Position numbers and translations under genes: made by a program. Below the pieces are notes generated by a model that was not told where the DNA came from, searched no databases, and worked only from the letters and a program-made list of their open reading frames with translations. This document shows, piece by piece, positions 7,905 to 17,011 of a stretch of 64,000 nucleotides of DNA; position 1 is the first letter of the stretch; each line of letters opens with the position of its first letter. The DNA comes from Vibrio sp. ES.051 (GTDB taxonomy: Bacteria > Pseudomonadota > Gammaproteobacteria > Enterobacterales > Vibrionaceae), in contig NZ_PDJL01000003.1 in assembly GCF_002563795.1 (NCBI RefSeq), positions 868,001 through 932,000 of the forward strand, read 5' to 3'.

Positions 7905-9197
7905 TTATTTCTTCATCTCCTGATACATAACTTCAACCAAATCACCTTTCGGATCGCCAGACAATTCCCAGGTAAAAATGCCACCGAGGTTAGCCTGTTT
8001 CGCCCAATTAGCTTTGGCTTTGATCGAACGTTGATTTTCATAAGAGATAAACACTTTCTTTTCAGGGTGCCACAAGTAAGGCGCTTGTGATTGCTCATCA
8101 TACTTGTACTCATACCCCTGCTTGTCACTGTAATTCTTCATCAGATCCCAGAACATGAAGTAACCATTTTCGCCAGTACCGAATTGGGCTCCTTGCTCAG
8201 AAACAAGATCTTGCGTGGGGAGGCCACCCGAAAAATCTTTCGTACCTTGCCAACCACGGCCGTAAAATGCCGCACCAATCACCAACTTCTCACTTGGGAT
8301 CCCAAGTTCAATCATCTGATTAATAAAGACGTCTGCGCCCATTCCCCACCAACTGCGCTCAGTCGCGTGCAAATTGGTGGTATGCCCGGTTTGTTGTCCC
8401 CAACCACCTAAAAAATCATAAGTCATCGCAAACATGTTGGTCAGGTACGGCTCCGCCGCTTTCCAATCGATACCTGCCGCTTTTGGACCAACGCCCACCG
8501 CCGTAGAAAGCTCGTATTCACGCTTGGTTTGATTTGTAAGCTCATCCAACTCACCACGCATGGTTTTAACTAAATAGGTAAACGCATCACGCTCAGACGC
8601 TTTTTGTTCATCAGAAAGCTTGGTATCTGGGTTCCAAGGCGACGTTGTTAAACCACCACCACCTGGGTATTCCCAATCCAGATCAATACCATCAAAGAAA
8701 TCATATTGAGCAATCAACTCAACCGCACTTTTCGAGAATTGATCCATCGCTTGTTTGTTCTTCGCCATCGCATGGAAAGGCTCCGACATTGTCCAGCCAC
8801 CAAAAGAAGGGAGAATTTTGAGATCTGGATGTTGTTTCTTCATTTCGGCAAGCTGAGCGAAGTGGCCTTTGTATGGCGCGTTAACTGAGACATCGCCAAA
8901 GTCCTTTTCTAATGCCGCTTCGGTATCGACAATGATCGCCGTATAAGGATCTTTTCCTTCACATTGTTTGGCAATCAGTTTTTGCACCGTTTCAGAAGCA
9001 CCAGTATGAGGACCGCACATACTGAGAAACGCGTAAATCACGTGCGTCAGCTTATCGGCGGGAATATCTTTCACCGTGTATGGGTTTTCTGCGTTTGCGT
9101 ACTGCCAATCCGCAAAGTAACCCGCTACGACTTTTTGCTCGGCGTGAGCCGCACCAGTAAGCCCGACAAGCAGGGCTGCAAGAAGTGTCTTTTTCAT
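7905..9197 (-). CDS. secreted GH18 chitinase
   Basis: This enzyme hydrolyses beta-1,4 bonds of chitin outside the cell or in the periplasm. The 430 residues start with a signal peptide (1-19, cleavage after AHA) and then form a single glycoside hydrolase family 18 barrel. The catalytic DxxDxDxE motif is intact at D169-D172-D174-E176 (DGIDLDWEYP). The SFGGW strand (about 131-135) and the FYGRGW and FWDL segments further on also fit the family. No chitin-binding domain follows, so it is a short, single-domain chitinase. It lies downstream of the SorC regulator on the same strand but behind a strong hairpin, so it is probably transcribed separately. Confidence 0.93.
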   Translation of the reverse strand: MKKTLLAALLVGLTGAAHAEQKVVAGYFADWQYANAENPYTVKDIPADKLTHVIYAFLSMCGPHTGASETVQKLIAKQCEGKDPYTAIIVDTEAALEKDFGDVSVNAPYKGHFAQLAEMKKQHPDLKILPSFGGWTMSEPFHAMAKNKQAMDQFSKSAVELIAQYDFFDGIDLDWEYPGGGGLTTSPWNPDTKLSDEQKASERDAFTYLVKTMRGELDELTNQTKREYELSTAVGVGPKAAGIDWKAAEPYLTNMFAMTYDFLGGWGQQTGHTTNLHATERSWWGMGADVFINQMIELGIPSEKLVIGAAFYGRGWQGTKDFSGGLPTQDLVSEQGAQFGTGENGYFMFWDLMKNYSDKQGYEYKYDEQSQAPYLWHPEKKVFISYENQRSIKAKANWAKQANLGGIFTWELSGDPKGDLVEVMYQEMKK

Positions 9198-9267
9198 TGT
9201 ATTCTCCAGAGTAGATGTACAAATTTAAAGCTACTCCTAGAGAATATTTTTAACTTGAAAACGACAT

Positions 9268-9302
9268 CAGGCTGCGAGTCATTTATAACTCCTCGCAGCC
9301 TG
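9268..9302 (-). terminator. strong hairpin between the SorC regulator and chitinase genes
   Basis: Perfect 11-bp stem CAGGCTGCGAG / CTCGCAGCCTG with a 13-nt loop, 18 bp beyond the regulator stop codon. The following minus-strand sequence has only a short T run, so termination is probable but not certain. Confidence 0.6.
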
Positions 9303-9320
9303 ATTGCATAAGATTACATA

Positions 9321-10331
9321 TTATCTGTGCGCCCCCTCAGGTACCGCATTGCCGTGCATTTGCTCATCTAAGTTAAGAACTGTCAATGCGTTGCTAACGC
9401 TCGTCGCAATCACATCTACTGCGCCTGTTCTTAATGCGCCGAGAAGCGCTAATGGCTTGCTGTTTTCGGCGGCAATAGCGATCACTTCCGCTATTGGACG
9501 AAACTCTTCAATGCCTAAACCAATGACTCGATCACTCATCACGGTATTGGCTACATTCCCGTGAATATCAAAAAAGTCATAGCCAGCGAAATCCCCTACC
9601 ACGCCTTGCTGCAACCTTGATTGAACCACTTCATCTGGCGTAAACCAGCCTAAGTCCACCATATAACTGTTTTCGCTCATATCACCAATACCGACCAAAG
9701 CGACATCAGCTTTGCGCGCCAAATCGAGCGTTTGCTTTACCGTCGCATTCTGCATGAAGGCCAATTTCTGCTCTCTATTTTCTGCATAGGCAGGAGCATA
9801 AAGGGTTTCGGAAGTTCCACCATATTTTTTCGCTAACTGACGACAAATGTGATCGGCGTTATACATGCCACCGCGCGGATGAATCCCTCCAATGCCACAG
9901 ACAAATTTACAGTCACGCGGCGTAATGACCCCAATGTGATGAGCCACGGAAGAGACGTTACGCCCCTGCCCTACCGTCACTACCATTCCGTTTTTAAGCG
10001 TGCTGGTTAGGTAATTTGAGACCAGACCAGAGACTTGAAGGCGCTGCGCTTCTTCGTTCGGTTGATCAAGCGCCACCAGAGCACGCTTTACACCAAATCT
10101 CTCAATCAGACGTTGTTCAATTTTGGCACTGAATACTGGGTGGTACTTTACTGTTATCTCAACGATACCTTCATCACGAGCTTGCTTGAGCATTCGCCCT
10201 ACTTTTGCTCGTGAAATGGCAAACTTTCTGGATATCTCTTCCTGAGTCGCACCGTCTTGATAATAAGCGACGGAAATTTCGGTCAACAAATCTGTGTTTT
10301 CAATGGAAATATCTTGGTTATAACTGCTCAT
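9321..10331 (-). CDS. SorC/DeoR-family sugar-binding transcriptional regulator
   Basis: A 336-residue SorC-type regulator. An N-terminal helix-turn-helix (about 28-55, TQEEISRKFAISRAKVGRML) would bind DNA. The remaining 270 residues form the sugar-phosphate-binding domain of the DeoR/GlpR-like fold (GQGRNVSSVAHHIG, GIGGIHPRGG and VGIGDM). It lies divergent from talB-tkt with a 466-bp shared upstream region full of dyads, so control of the pentose-phosphate genes by a sugar phosphate is the natural inference. The effector is unknown. Confidence 0.88.
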   Translation of the reverse strand: MSSYNQDISIENTDLLTEISVAYYQDGATQEEISRKFAISRAKVGRMLKQARDEGIVEITVKYHPVFSAKIEQRLIERFGVKRALVALDQPNEEAQRLQVSGLVSNYLTSTLKNGMVVTVGQGRNVSSVAHHIGVITPRDCKFVCGIGGIHPRGGMYNADHICRQLAKKYGGTSETLYAPAYAENREQKLAFMQNATVKQTLDLARKADVALVGIGDMSENSYMVDLGWFTPDEVVQSRLQQGVVGDFAGYDFFDIHGNVANTVMSDRVIGLGIEEFRPIAEVIAIAAENSKPLALLGALRTGAVDVIATSVSNALTVLNLDEQMHGNAVPEGAHR

Positions 10332-10475
10332 GGTTTCTCTAACCCTTTAAGAGGATCGATATTGTATGCAATAAGTGAAGATCTGCTCATTGACTTAGCC
10401 TACGTTCCCCACCAATTTAAACGCTACATTTGCTCATCGCAATAACATTTTCTCACCATCATTTTTTACCCTTTC

Positions 10476-10497
10476 GTTCAACGCTCAAGCATTGAAC
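10476..10497. promoter_or_regulatory. candidate operator dyad GTTCAA-N10-TTGAAC
   Basis: Perfect 6-bp half-sites 10 bp apart, about 145 bp from the SorC regulator start. The GAAC/GTTC core recurs in the palindrome at 10637, which suggests one protein binding both. SorC itself is the likely candidate; this is inference. Confidence 0.35.
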
Positions 10498-10636
10498 AAT
10501 AAGGGCAAACGTTTATCTGGGCTAAGAGCTCAACACACAGTACAAAAACGTTGATGAAGTTCACTATAAGTCGATTCCACCGATTGACTTTCAGCATAGA
10601 TAGGATAAAGATGGAGACATCATTTACTCAGCTATC

Positions 10637-10648
10637 GAACATATGTTC
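10637..10648. promoter_or_regulatory. candidate operator palindrome GAACATATGTTC
   Basis: Perfect 12-bp palindrome in the middle of the SorC-talB region, sharing the GAAC/GTTC half-site with the dyad at 10476. A further GTTCG follows at about 10658. Confidence 0.35.
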
Positions 10649-10694
10649 ATACCCTTTGTTCGGTAACAGAATTTCCGTAGTTGGCTGAGCAGAT

Positions 10695-10768
10695 GTCTCA
10701 TTAAATGCAATGAGACGATTAGCTAACTCGCTTGCAAGTGCACAAGCGGTGGCCTCTAAACCACGCTT
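10695..10768 (+). promoter_or_regulatory. structured leader of talB with competing hairpins
   Basis: Three hairpins precede the talB start. The first is GTCTCATT / AATGAGAC (10695-10716, perfect, 6-nt loop). The second is CGCTTG / CAAGCG (10729-10748). The third pairs AAGC-GTGG with CCACGCTT (about 10744-10768). The second and third share the CAAGCG segment, so they cannot both form. The arrangement resembles an attenuator or other leader switch, but no known riboswitch class is recognised. Confidence 0.35.
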
Positions 10769-10797
10769 AAGCCCATTGAAAAATAGGATGATCGATT

Positions 10798-11748
10798 ATG
10801 AGCAACAAGTTAGAGCAACTTCGTAAACTAACGACGGTAGTAGCAGACACTGGTGAAATTGATGCAATCAAAAAATACCAGCCAGAAGACGCAACAACTA
10901 ACCCTTCTCTTATCCTTAAAGCCGCTCAAATCGCAGAGTACGCACCTCTAATCGATGCTTCAATCGAATACGCTAAAGCACAGAGCAACGACAAAGCTCA
11001 ACAAGTTCAAGACACTTGTGACATGCTTGCAGTAAGCATCGGTAAAGAAATCCTAAAAACGATTCCAGGTCGTATCTCTACAGAAGTTGACGCCCGCCTA
11101 TCTTACGATATGGAAGGCAGCGTAGCGAAAGCACGTCAACTAGTGAAAATGTACAACGATGCCGGCATCACTAACGACCGCATCCTTATCAAACTAGCGT
11201 CTACTTGGGAAGGTATCCGCGCAGCAGAAATCCTAGAGAAAGAAGGCATCAACTGTAACCTGACGCTTCTATTCTCATTCGCTCAGGCTCGTGCTTGTGC
11301 TGAAGCTGGCGTATTCCTAATTTCACCATTCGTTGGCCGCATCATGGACTGGTACAAAGCAAAAGAAGGTCGTGACTTCGAAGCTTCAGAAGATCCAGGC
11401 GTACTGTCTGTTACTCAAATCTACAACTACTACAAAGAATACGGCTACCACACCGTAGTCATGGGCGCTAGCTTCCGTAACATCGGTGAAATCCTAGAGC
11501 TGGCTGGCTGTGACCGCCTAACAATCGCTCCAGCTCTACTTGCTGAGCTAGAAGCCGCAGAAGGCGAAGTGGTTGAGAAGTTGGTTGATTCTAAAGGCAC
11601 AAAAGAACGCCCAGCACCAATGACTCACTCTGAGTTCCTATGGGAACACAACCAAGACCCAATGGCAGTAGAGAAGCTTGCTGAAGGTATCCGCAACTTC
11701 GCGATTGACCAAGGCAAACTTGAAGACATGATCGCAGCAAAGCTGTAA
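10798..11748 (+). CDS. talB: transaldolase
   Basis: Transaldolase of the non-oxidative pentose phosphate pathway; it moves a dihydroxyacetone unit from sedoheptulose 7-phosphate to glyceraldehyde 3-phosphate. The 316 residues align along their whole length with E. coli TalB. The Schiff-base lysine is K132 in [10 protein letters not shown], and the acid/base Asp is D17 in [21 protein letters not shown] segment precedes the ATG. It forms a unit with the transketolase gene 80 bp downstream, and a hairpin lies between the two. Confidence 0.97.
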   Translation: MSNKLEQLRKLTTVVADTGEIDAIKKYQPEDATTNPSLILKAAQIAEYAPLIDASIEYAKAQSNDKAQQVQDTCDMLAVSIGKEILKTIPGRISTEVDARLSYDMEGSVAKARQLVKMYNDAGITNDRILIKLASTWEGIRAAEILEKEGINCNLTLLFSFAQARACAEAGVFLISPFVGRIMDWYKAKEGRDFEASEDPGVLSVTQIYNYYKEYGYHTVVMGASFRNIGEILELAGCDRLTIAPALLAELEAAEGEVVEKLVDSKGTKERPAPMTHSEFLWEHNQDPMAVEKLAEGIRNFAIDQGKLEDMIAAKL

Positions 11749-11764
11749 TCCACAAAATCAAATC

Positions 11765-11790
11765 AGGGGAACGTTTGCGTTCCCCTCTTA
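11765..11790 (+). terminator. intercistronic hairpin between talB and tkt
   Basis: Perfect 9-bp stem AGGGGAACG / CGTTCCCCT with a TTTG loop, followed by CTTAATTT. It may terminate part of the talB transcripts or stabilise their 3' ends, giving more talB than tkt message. Confidence 0.6.
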
Positions 11791-11828
11791 ATTTCTAAAT
11801 TCGATATTATTTTAAACTGGTAGTTATT

Positions 11829-13820
11829 ATGGATCGTAAATATCTCGCAAACGCTATTCGTGCATTAAGTATGGACGGCGTTCAACAAGCTAATTCTGGT
11901 CACCCAGGTGCTCCTATGGGTATGGCAGACATCGCTGAAGTTCTTTGGCGCTCTCACCTAAACCACAACCCATCAAACCCAGAGTGGGCGGATCGAGACC
12001 GTTTTGTGCTTTCAAACGGTCACGGTTCAATGCTGCTTTATTCTCTACTACACTTGAGCGGTTACGAGCTATCTATTGATGACCTAAAAAACTTTCGTCA
12101 ATTGCACTCTAAAACGCCAGGTCACCCAGAGTACGGCTACGCACCAGGTATCGAGACAACCACGGGCCCTCTAGGTCAAGGGGTTACAAACGCTGTGGGT
12201 ATGGCGATTGCTGAAAAAGCACTAGCTGCTCAATTCAACAAAGAAGGCCACGACATCGTTGACCACTTCACTTATACATTCATGGGTGACGGCTGTCTGA
12301 TGGAAGGTATCTCGCACGAGGCATGTTCTCTTGCAGGCACACTTGGCCTAGGCAAACTGATCGCATTTTGGGATGACAACGGCATTTCTATCGATGGTCA
12401 CGTTGATGGTTGGTTCTCTGATGACACACCTAAGCGTTTTGAAGCTTACGGTTGGCATGTCATTCCTGCCGTAGATGGTCATGACAGTGAAGCGATCAAC
12501 GCTGCCATTGAAGCAGCGAAAGCAGACCCACGTCCTACGCTGATCTGTACTAAGACAATCATCGGTTTTGGTTCACCAAACAAATCTGGTTCACACGACT
12601 GTCACGGTGCGCCATTAGGTGCTGAAGAAATCGCAGCAACACGCAAAGAACTAGGTTGGGAGCACGGTCCTTTTGAAATTCCGCAAGAAGTCTACGCAGA
12701 ATGGTCAGCGAAAGAAACAGGCGCAGCTAAGGAAGCAGCGTGGAACGAGAAATTTGCAGCTTATGAAGCAGCATACCCTGAGCTGGCGGCTGAATTCAAA
12801 CGCCGCGTAAACGGTGAGCTTCCTGCACAGTGGGAAGAGAAAGCAAGCCAAATCATTGCCGACCTTCAAGCAAACCCAGCCAATATCGCTTCACGTAAAG
12901 CGTCTCAAAATGCACTAGAAGCGTTTGGCCAAATGCTTCCAGAATTCATGGGTGGCTCTGCTGACCTAGCGCCTTCTAACCTGACAATTTGGTCTGGTTC
13001 TAAGTCTCTAGAAGCGGATGATTTTTCGGGTAACTACATCCACTACGGTGTACGTGAATTCGGTATGACCGCGGTCATTAATGGTATTGCGCTACACGGT
13101 GGTTTCGTTCCTTACGGCGCGACATTCCTAATATTCATGGAGTACGCACGTAACGCCATGCGTATGGCTGCGTTGATGAAGATTCAGAACATCCAAGTTT
13201 ACACGCATGACTCTATCGGTCTTGGCGAAGATGGCCCAACTCACCAACCCGTTGAGCAAATGGCATCGCTACGTCTAACGCCAAACATGAGCACATGGCG
13301 TCCATGTGACCAAGTTGAATCAGCAGTCGCTTGGAAACTAGCGATTGAACGTAAAAATGCACCAACTGCACTTATCTTCTCGCGTCAGAACCTAGCGCAA
13401 CAAGAGCGTACAGCAGAACAAGTAGCGAACATCGCGAAAGGTGCTTACATCCTAAAAGATTGTGAAGGCAAGCCAGAGCTTATCCTTATCGCAACAGGCT
13501 CTGAAGTTGAACTAGCAGTAGAAGCAGCAGCACAGCTCACTGCTGAAGGTAAGAAAACACGCGTGGTTTCAATGCCATCAACAGATGCATTCGACAAGCA
13601 AGACGCTGCTTACCGTGAAGCCGTACTGCCATCAGACGTAACAGCTCGTATCGCTATCGAAGCGGGCATCGCAGACTTCTGGTACAAGTACGTTGGTTTC
13701 GACGGCCGCATCATCGGCATGACGACATTCGGTGAATCTGCACCTGCTGGTCAGCTATTCGAGATGTTTGGCTTCACGACTGAAAACGTAGTGAACACAG
13801 CAAAAGAATTGCTAGCGTAA
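11829..13820 (+). CDS. tkt: transketolase
   Basis: Thiamine-diphosphate enzyme that transfers two-carbon ketol units in the pentose phosphate pathway. The 663 residues match the length of bacterial transketolases. The ThDP/Mg motif is intact ([10 protein letters not shown] with the paired DDNGIS, about 155-190), as are GPLGQG (about 115-120) and the substrate-binding H-rich loops near the N-terminus ([16 protein letters not shown]). It is the second gene of the talB-tkt pair and ends at a strong terminator. Vibrios often carry more than one tkt, so a number cannot be assigned. Confidence 0.96.
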   Translation: MDRKYLANAIRALSMDGVQQANSGHPGAPMGMADIAEVLWRSHLNHNPSNPEWADRDRFVLSNGHGSMLLYSLLHLSGYELSIDDLKNFRQLHSKTPGHPEYGYAPGIETTTGPLGQGVTNAVGMAIAEKALAAQFNKEGHDIVDHFTYTFMGDGCLMEGISHEACSLAGTLGLGKLIAFWDDNGISIDGHVDGWFSDDTPKRFEAYGWHVIPAVDGHDSEAINAAIEAAKADPRPTLICTKTIIGFGSPNKSGSHDCHGAPLGAEEIAATRKELGWEHGPFEIPQEVYAEWSAKETGAAKEAAWNEKFAAYEAAYPELAAEFKRRVNGELPAQWEEKASQIIADLQANPANIASRKASQNALEAFGQMLPEFMGGSADLAPSNLTIWSGSKSLEADDFSGNYIHYGVREFGMTAVINGIALHGGFVPYGATFLIFMEYARNAMRMAALMKIQNIQVYTHDSIGLGEDGPTHQPVEQMASLRLTPNMSTWRPCDQVESAVAWKLAIERKNAPTALIFSRQNLAQQERTAEQVANIAKGAYILKDCEGKPELILIATGSEVELAVEAAAQLTAEGKKTRVVSMPSTDAFDKQDAAYREAVLPSDVTARIAIEAGIADFWYKYVGFDGRIIGMTTFGESAPAGQLFEMFGFTTENVVNTAKELLA

Positions 13821-13867
13821 CTGCAGTAAAAAGATAATCAGTTTTCTCTATTACGAATCTGAAAACT

Positions 13868-13900
13868 GAAAAGCCCCGACATTTATGGCGGGGCTTTTTT
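13868..13900 (+). terminator. rho-independent terminator after tkt
   Basis: Stem AAAGCCCCG / CGGGGCTTT followed by TTTAGG, 48 bp after the tkt stop codon. Confidence 0.9.
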
Positions 13901-14198
13901 AGGTCTACACATACTTAAAACTTCACTCCTAAGTCATTTATTTGAAATATAACCAAAAGCATGCTGTTCAAATAGTGACTAGATACAAATAATTGCCTAT
14001 AAATCGCTAATATTTGTTGACTCTTTTTGTATTTAACTTAGACTCGAACGCAGCTAGAAAGAAAGTTCTTTGTTTTCACATTTCGTTGGATTACTTGTAA
14101 CCCGCCGTCCTGTGGTACGCAATAGCAATTTATTTTTTCACGCTATAAGCGCCGTTGAGGCGAAAGATTACACAAATTTAGATATTTAGGAAATAAAC
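13901..14198 (+). other. long upstream region and 5' leader of the cold shock gene
   Basis: No coding frame. The segment from about 14050 to the ATG would be an mRNA leader of nearly 150 nt if the predicted promoter is right. This is typical of cspA-type genes, whose leaders fold differently in the cold. Confidence 0.5.
14017..14044 (+). promoter_or_regulatory. candidate promoter of the cold shock gene
   Basis: TTGACT (14017-14022), a 16-bp spacer and TAGACT (14039-14044), about 155 bp upstream of the start codon. Confidence 0.45.
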
Positions 14199-14408
14199 AT
14201 GTCTAACACAGCTACTGGCACAGTTAAGTGGTTCAACGAAACTAAAGGCTTCGGTTTCATTCAACAAGAAAACGGTCCTGACGTATTTGCTCACTTCTCT
14301 GCAATCACTGGCGACGGCTTCCGTACTCTAGTTGAAGGTCAGAAAGTAGAATTTGTTATCTCTCAAGGCCAGAAAGGTCCTCAAGCAGAGCAAATCAAAG
14401 TACTTTAA
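14199..14408 (+). CDS. CspA-family cold shock protein
   Basis: A 69-residue single cold shock domain that binds single-stranded RNA/DNA and acts as an RNA chaperone. Both RNA-binding motifs are intact: RNP1 KGFGFI (about 16-21) and RNP2 DVFAHF (about 28-33). A TAGGAAATAAAC ribosome-binding region precedes the ATG. The long leader and the strong terminator directly after the gene are usual for highly expressed cspA-type genes. Which paralogue this is cannot be told from one sequence. Confidence 0.95.
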   Translation: MSNTATGTVKWFNETKGFGFIQQENGPDVFAHFSAITGDGFRTLVEGQKVEFVISQGQKGPQAEQIKVL

Positions 14409-14428
14409 TTCTTAAAGAATTTGATACG

Positions 14429-14458
14429 ATAGCCAGCTTTTAGCTGGCTATTTTTTTT
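14429..14458 (+). terminator. rho-independent terminator after the cold shock gene
   Basis: Perfect stem ATAGCCAGC / GCTGGCTAT with a short loop and a run of eight T, 20 bp after the stop codon. Confidence 0.95.
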
Positions 14459-14487
14459 GCCTAAACTTACCACATCGATAAAAATCC

Positions 14488-15033
14488 ATGGCTCTAAAAC
14501 CCACTATCTATAAACTTCGTATCGCGATTTCCGATATGAATAATGACCATTACGCCTCAAAAAACCTGACAATTGCCCTTCACCCTTCTGAAAAGCCACA
14601 GCGAATGCTGGCACGAATTTTAGCCTACTGTCTAAATGCACAAAGTGACTTAGCGTTTACTAAAGGGCTTTCTACCACTGAAGAGCCTGATTTGTGGCAT
14701 GTCAGTGATGATCAGAGCATCACTCACTGGATTGAGATTGGTGAACCAGACTCCGATAGAGTCAAGAAGGCGTCCCGTTTAGCAAAACAAGTCAAAGTCT
14801 ATACTTTTAACACAAAATCTTCAGTATGGTGGGAGAAGATGGCGGGTAAGTTTTCAATGCTTCCTGTCTGTGTAGAGAGCTTTGACTACGAAGCTATCGA
14901 CTCAATTTGTCAGCATCTTGACCGCAGTACTCGCCTTTCTGTTATGATTATTGGCAGCTCTATATTTGTTGATATTAATGATCAACACGTCGAAGTAACG
15001 GTGAAGGAACTACAAACCCATGACGTCTCTTAA
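14488..15033 (+). CDS. yaeQ: YaeQ family protein
   Basis: A 181-residue member of the YaeQ family, a small fold related to PD-(D/E)XK nucleases. Typical landmarks are MALKPTIYKLRIAISDM at the start, FTKGLSTTEEPDLW (about 57-70), HWIEIGEPDSDRVKKAS (about 79-95) and VYTFN. The biochemical role is not settled; E. coli YaeQ was once proposed to affect transcription elongation. No clear ribosome-binding site is visible. The next gene overlaps its 3' end by 14 bp, so the two are translationally coupled. Confidence 0.9.
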   Translation: MALKPTIYKLRIAISDMNNDHYASKNLTIALHPSEKPQRMLARILAYCLNAQSDLAFTKGLSTTEEPDLWHVSDDQSITHWIEIGEPDSDRVKKASRLAKQVKVYTFNTKSSVWWEKMAGKFSMLPVCVESFDYEAIDSICQHLDRSTRLSVMIIGSSIFVDINDQHVEVTVKELQTHDVS

Positions 15034-15562
15034 TGAACTAGTTCAAGACATGGGATTCAAAGCAATTCCCTTCGTTAAAGAACATAAAGCGTCAAAACGA
15101 CGTTGGTTAAAAGAACAGTCTCCACTTTTCACTAAAGTTTGTAAAAACAAGCCGACTACAGCTCCCGCTCTTCATCTGTTGGGCCTTTTAACTAAATCGC
15201 ATATTGAAGCGAGTGCATTGTATGAGCAACACGCTCATTCGGCCCAGAAAATGCAGCAAGTTCTAACAGACTCTTTGGGTGATGAGCATGCAGGTAAGTT
15301 TACCAACCAGTCTGCAGAAGACCTGATATTGATTACTCATCTTTGGCTATATACTCAAGGTTACTTGAACATGGACTTTAGCTTAGCGCATGATCATGCA
15401 GAGCAAACTCAAAACACATTGCAATATGAACTTGTGATAAAATATATTGATGTCGACCTATTCAGAACGGAGCTCATGCAAAGTTTTTATTTAGGGAGAG
15501 AAGCTAACCCAACATCAAATAGCGGATTCTTAGGGTGGTTAAAACGCCTATTAACCTTATAA
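15020..15562 (+). CDS. hypothetical protein coupled to yaeQ, 180 aa
   Basis: Not recognised. It is a soluble, mostly helical protein without a signal peptide. It is basic at the N-terminus (VKEHKASKRRWLK, about 19-31) and ends in a hydrophobic/basic helix GFLGWLKRLLTL, which could touch a membrane. Its start lies within the last codons of yaeQ (14-bp overlap), a strong sign of coupled translation and of a shared role. Confidence 0.8.
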   Translation: MTSLNELVQDMGFKAIPFVKEHKASKRRWLKEQSPLFTKVCKNKPTTAPALHLLGLLTKSHIEASALYEQHAHSAQKMQQVLTDSLGDEHAGKFTNQSAEDLILITHLWLYTQGYLNMDFSLAHDHAEQTQNTLQYELVIKYIDVDLFRTELMQSFYLGREANPTSNSGFLGWLKRLLTL

Positions 15563-15672
15563 ATTTCATGGTTTAATCTACACTAAACAACTGATAGACT
15601 CCGACTTTCCTGCAAAAAACAGCATGATTGTATCCGTAAAGGCACTTATCCATTGAACATCAAGAGATCATT

Positions 15673-16032
15673 ATGAAATTTATCCGTTGGATTTTAGGCA
15701 AGGTTATATTGTTACTGAATGCCATATTTTCACCTCGTGGTGTTACACGTAATGCAGAAGAACAACGCAGTGTTGACGAGAAAGCAAAACAGTACGCACT
15801 TTATCAATTTGAAGCTTGTCCTTTTTGCGTAAAAGTCCGTCGTGCAATGAAACGACAATCTGTAAATATTGAATTACGTGACGCGAAGAATAGCCCTCTT
15901 CATCGTGCTGAGCTTGAACAAGGTGGTGGCCGAGTCAAAGTCCCTTGTCTTCGTATCGAAAAAGATGGTGAACCGAAGTGGCTATATGAGTCATCTGACA
16001 TCATCGCTTATATTGAAAAAGAATTTGCCTAA
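15673..16032 (+). CDS. membrane-anchored glutaredoxin-like protein
   Basis: A 119-residue protein with an N-terminal hydrophobic segment (about 4-20, IRWILGKVILLLNAIF), a linker, and a glutaredoxin/GST-N thioredoxin fold starting near residue 39. The redox motif CPFC lies at about 48-51 in EACPFCVKVRRAM, and the cis-proline loop VKVPCLRI lies at about 92-99. The domain would face the cytoplasm or the periplasm depending on the anchor orientation. It stands alone and shares a convergent terminator with the next gene. Confidence 0.87.
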   Translation: MKFIRWILGKVILLLNAIFSPRGVTRNAEEQRSVDEKAKQYALYQFEACPFCVKVRRAMKRQSVNIELRDAKNSPLHRAELEQGGGRVKVPCLRIEKDGEPKWLYESSDIIAYIEKEFA

Positions 16033-16058
16033 GCTCCCCCTATGAGCATTGCCGTGAT

Positions 16059-16091
16059 GTAAAAGAGGCACCAAAACGATGCCTCTTTTAC
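16059..16091. terminator. bidirectional terminator between glutaredoxin and OmpA-lipoprotein genes
   Basis: Perfect stem TAAAAGAGGCA / TGCCTCTTTTA with a 9-nt loop; A-rich on the left and T-rich on the right, so it can serve both convergent genes. Confidence 0.9.
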
Positions 16092-16107
16092 TATTTCTAT
16101 CGACGGA

Positions 16108-16734
16108 CTATTCTTCAACAATCAATGTCAGCTCTACACGTCTATTGCAGGCTTTCCCTTTAGATGTCGTATTACTGCATCGAGGAACAGACTCACCAAA
16201 CCCACGAGAAAAAATGCGTTGACGCGGTATCCCCGTCATCAATAGTTGCTTCTCTACTTCACGGGCTCGTTTTTCCGATAACGCATCGTTAAAGGTAGCA
16301 GCCCCCGTGTTATCAGCATGTCCATTGATGACCACATCCACATCTATTACCCCCGAAAGGTAGTCACCGATATTTCGAATCCAACTTTGAGATAGTGACG
16401 ATAACTGCGCTGATCCGGTTTGAAAGTAAACTTGATCTTTCAAACGTATCATCACATGATTCCCCCTGAGCGTTTCATGAGGGATGTTATGCTTAGTCAA
16501 GAACCTTTCCAAAGAGGTCACATTTTGCGATTTTTTTGCCGAATCTCTCTTCGAATTATAAACGTGAGAAGAAGCAGCCACTCGGGATGAACTTGCATAA
16601 CCCCATTCAGGATGTCTTAGCTCGGTGTTTGTTCTTGGAGCCGTATCCAATATGTTCCCACCGGGAATCATATCTTGATTGATGCTGCTACATCCTGTCA
16701 GAATGCCGCAAACAATTAAAAACCACTGCTTCAT
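16108..16734 (-). CDS. OmpA-domain outer-membrane lipoprotein
   Basis: A peptidoglycan-associated lipoprotein of 208 residues. I placed the start at the internal ATG (16734) because it gives a perfect lipoprotein signal, MKQWFLIVCGILTGCSS with lipobox LTGC; the longer frame adds 67 unlikely residues. A linker (about 18-100) is followed by an OmpA-like peptidoglycan-binding domain (about 105-205) with VYFQTGSAQLS, INGHADNTGAATFN and LSEKRAREVEKQL. Two further cysteines (in PRCSN and KACNRR) near the end resemble those of some Pal/MotY-like domains. It is convergent with the glutaredoxin gene. Confidence 0.87.
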   Translation of the reverse strand: MKQWFLIVCGILTGCSSINQDMIPGGNILDTAPRTNTELRHPEWGYASSSRVAASSHVYNSKRDSAKKSQNVTSLERFLTKHNIPHETLRGNHVMIRLKDQVYFQTGSAQLSSLSQSWIRNIGDYLSGVIDVDVVINGHADNTGAATFNDALSEKRAREVEKQLLMTGIPRQRIFSRGFGESVPRCSNTTSKGKACNRRVELTLIVEE

Positions 16735-17011
16735 ACCGTTACCAACGTAGTAAACTCTGCCCATTATATCGACAAGGCGTGCCTGTTCTTTAGCGTTTTT
16801 TGCTCGCTCATTGTGGTTCAATCCACACCTTTCATGCGCTGGGTTAAATATGGGCCGCTCCAAAAGACAAACACCTACGATTGTACATGTGGTTACTTCA
16901 AGGCTCAGGAACCAATCTGTTACTGGTTGTCTCACTTTATTGTTATTTAATGGTTTTAGTCACTATCGTTAACCGATAAAATAACGCAAATTTCTTATTT
17001 AGAGCGTTATT

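Larger units (their letters stand above)
10332..10797. other. divergent control region between the SorC regulator and talB
   Basis: This 466-bp region contains no gene. It holds a dyad GTTCAA-N10-TTGAAC (10476-10497), a 12-bp palindrome GAACATATGTTC (10637-10648), and, closer to talB, an 8-bp perfect hairpin followed by two overlapping hairpins (10695-10768). A TTGACT hexamer at 10584-10589 is a possible -35 for talB. Together these suggest both operators and a structured mRNA leader. Confidence 0.5.

Noticed and set aside
9304..9564. 86-codon frame opposite the SorC regulator
   Set aside because: It lies inside the well-supported SorC gene on the other strand and shows no family features.
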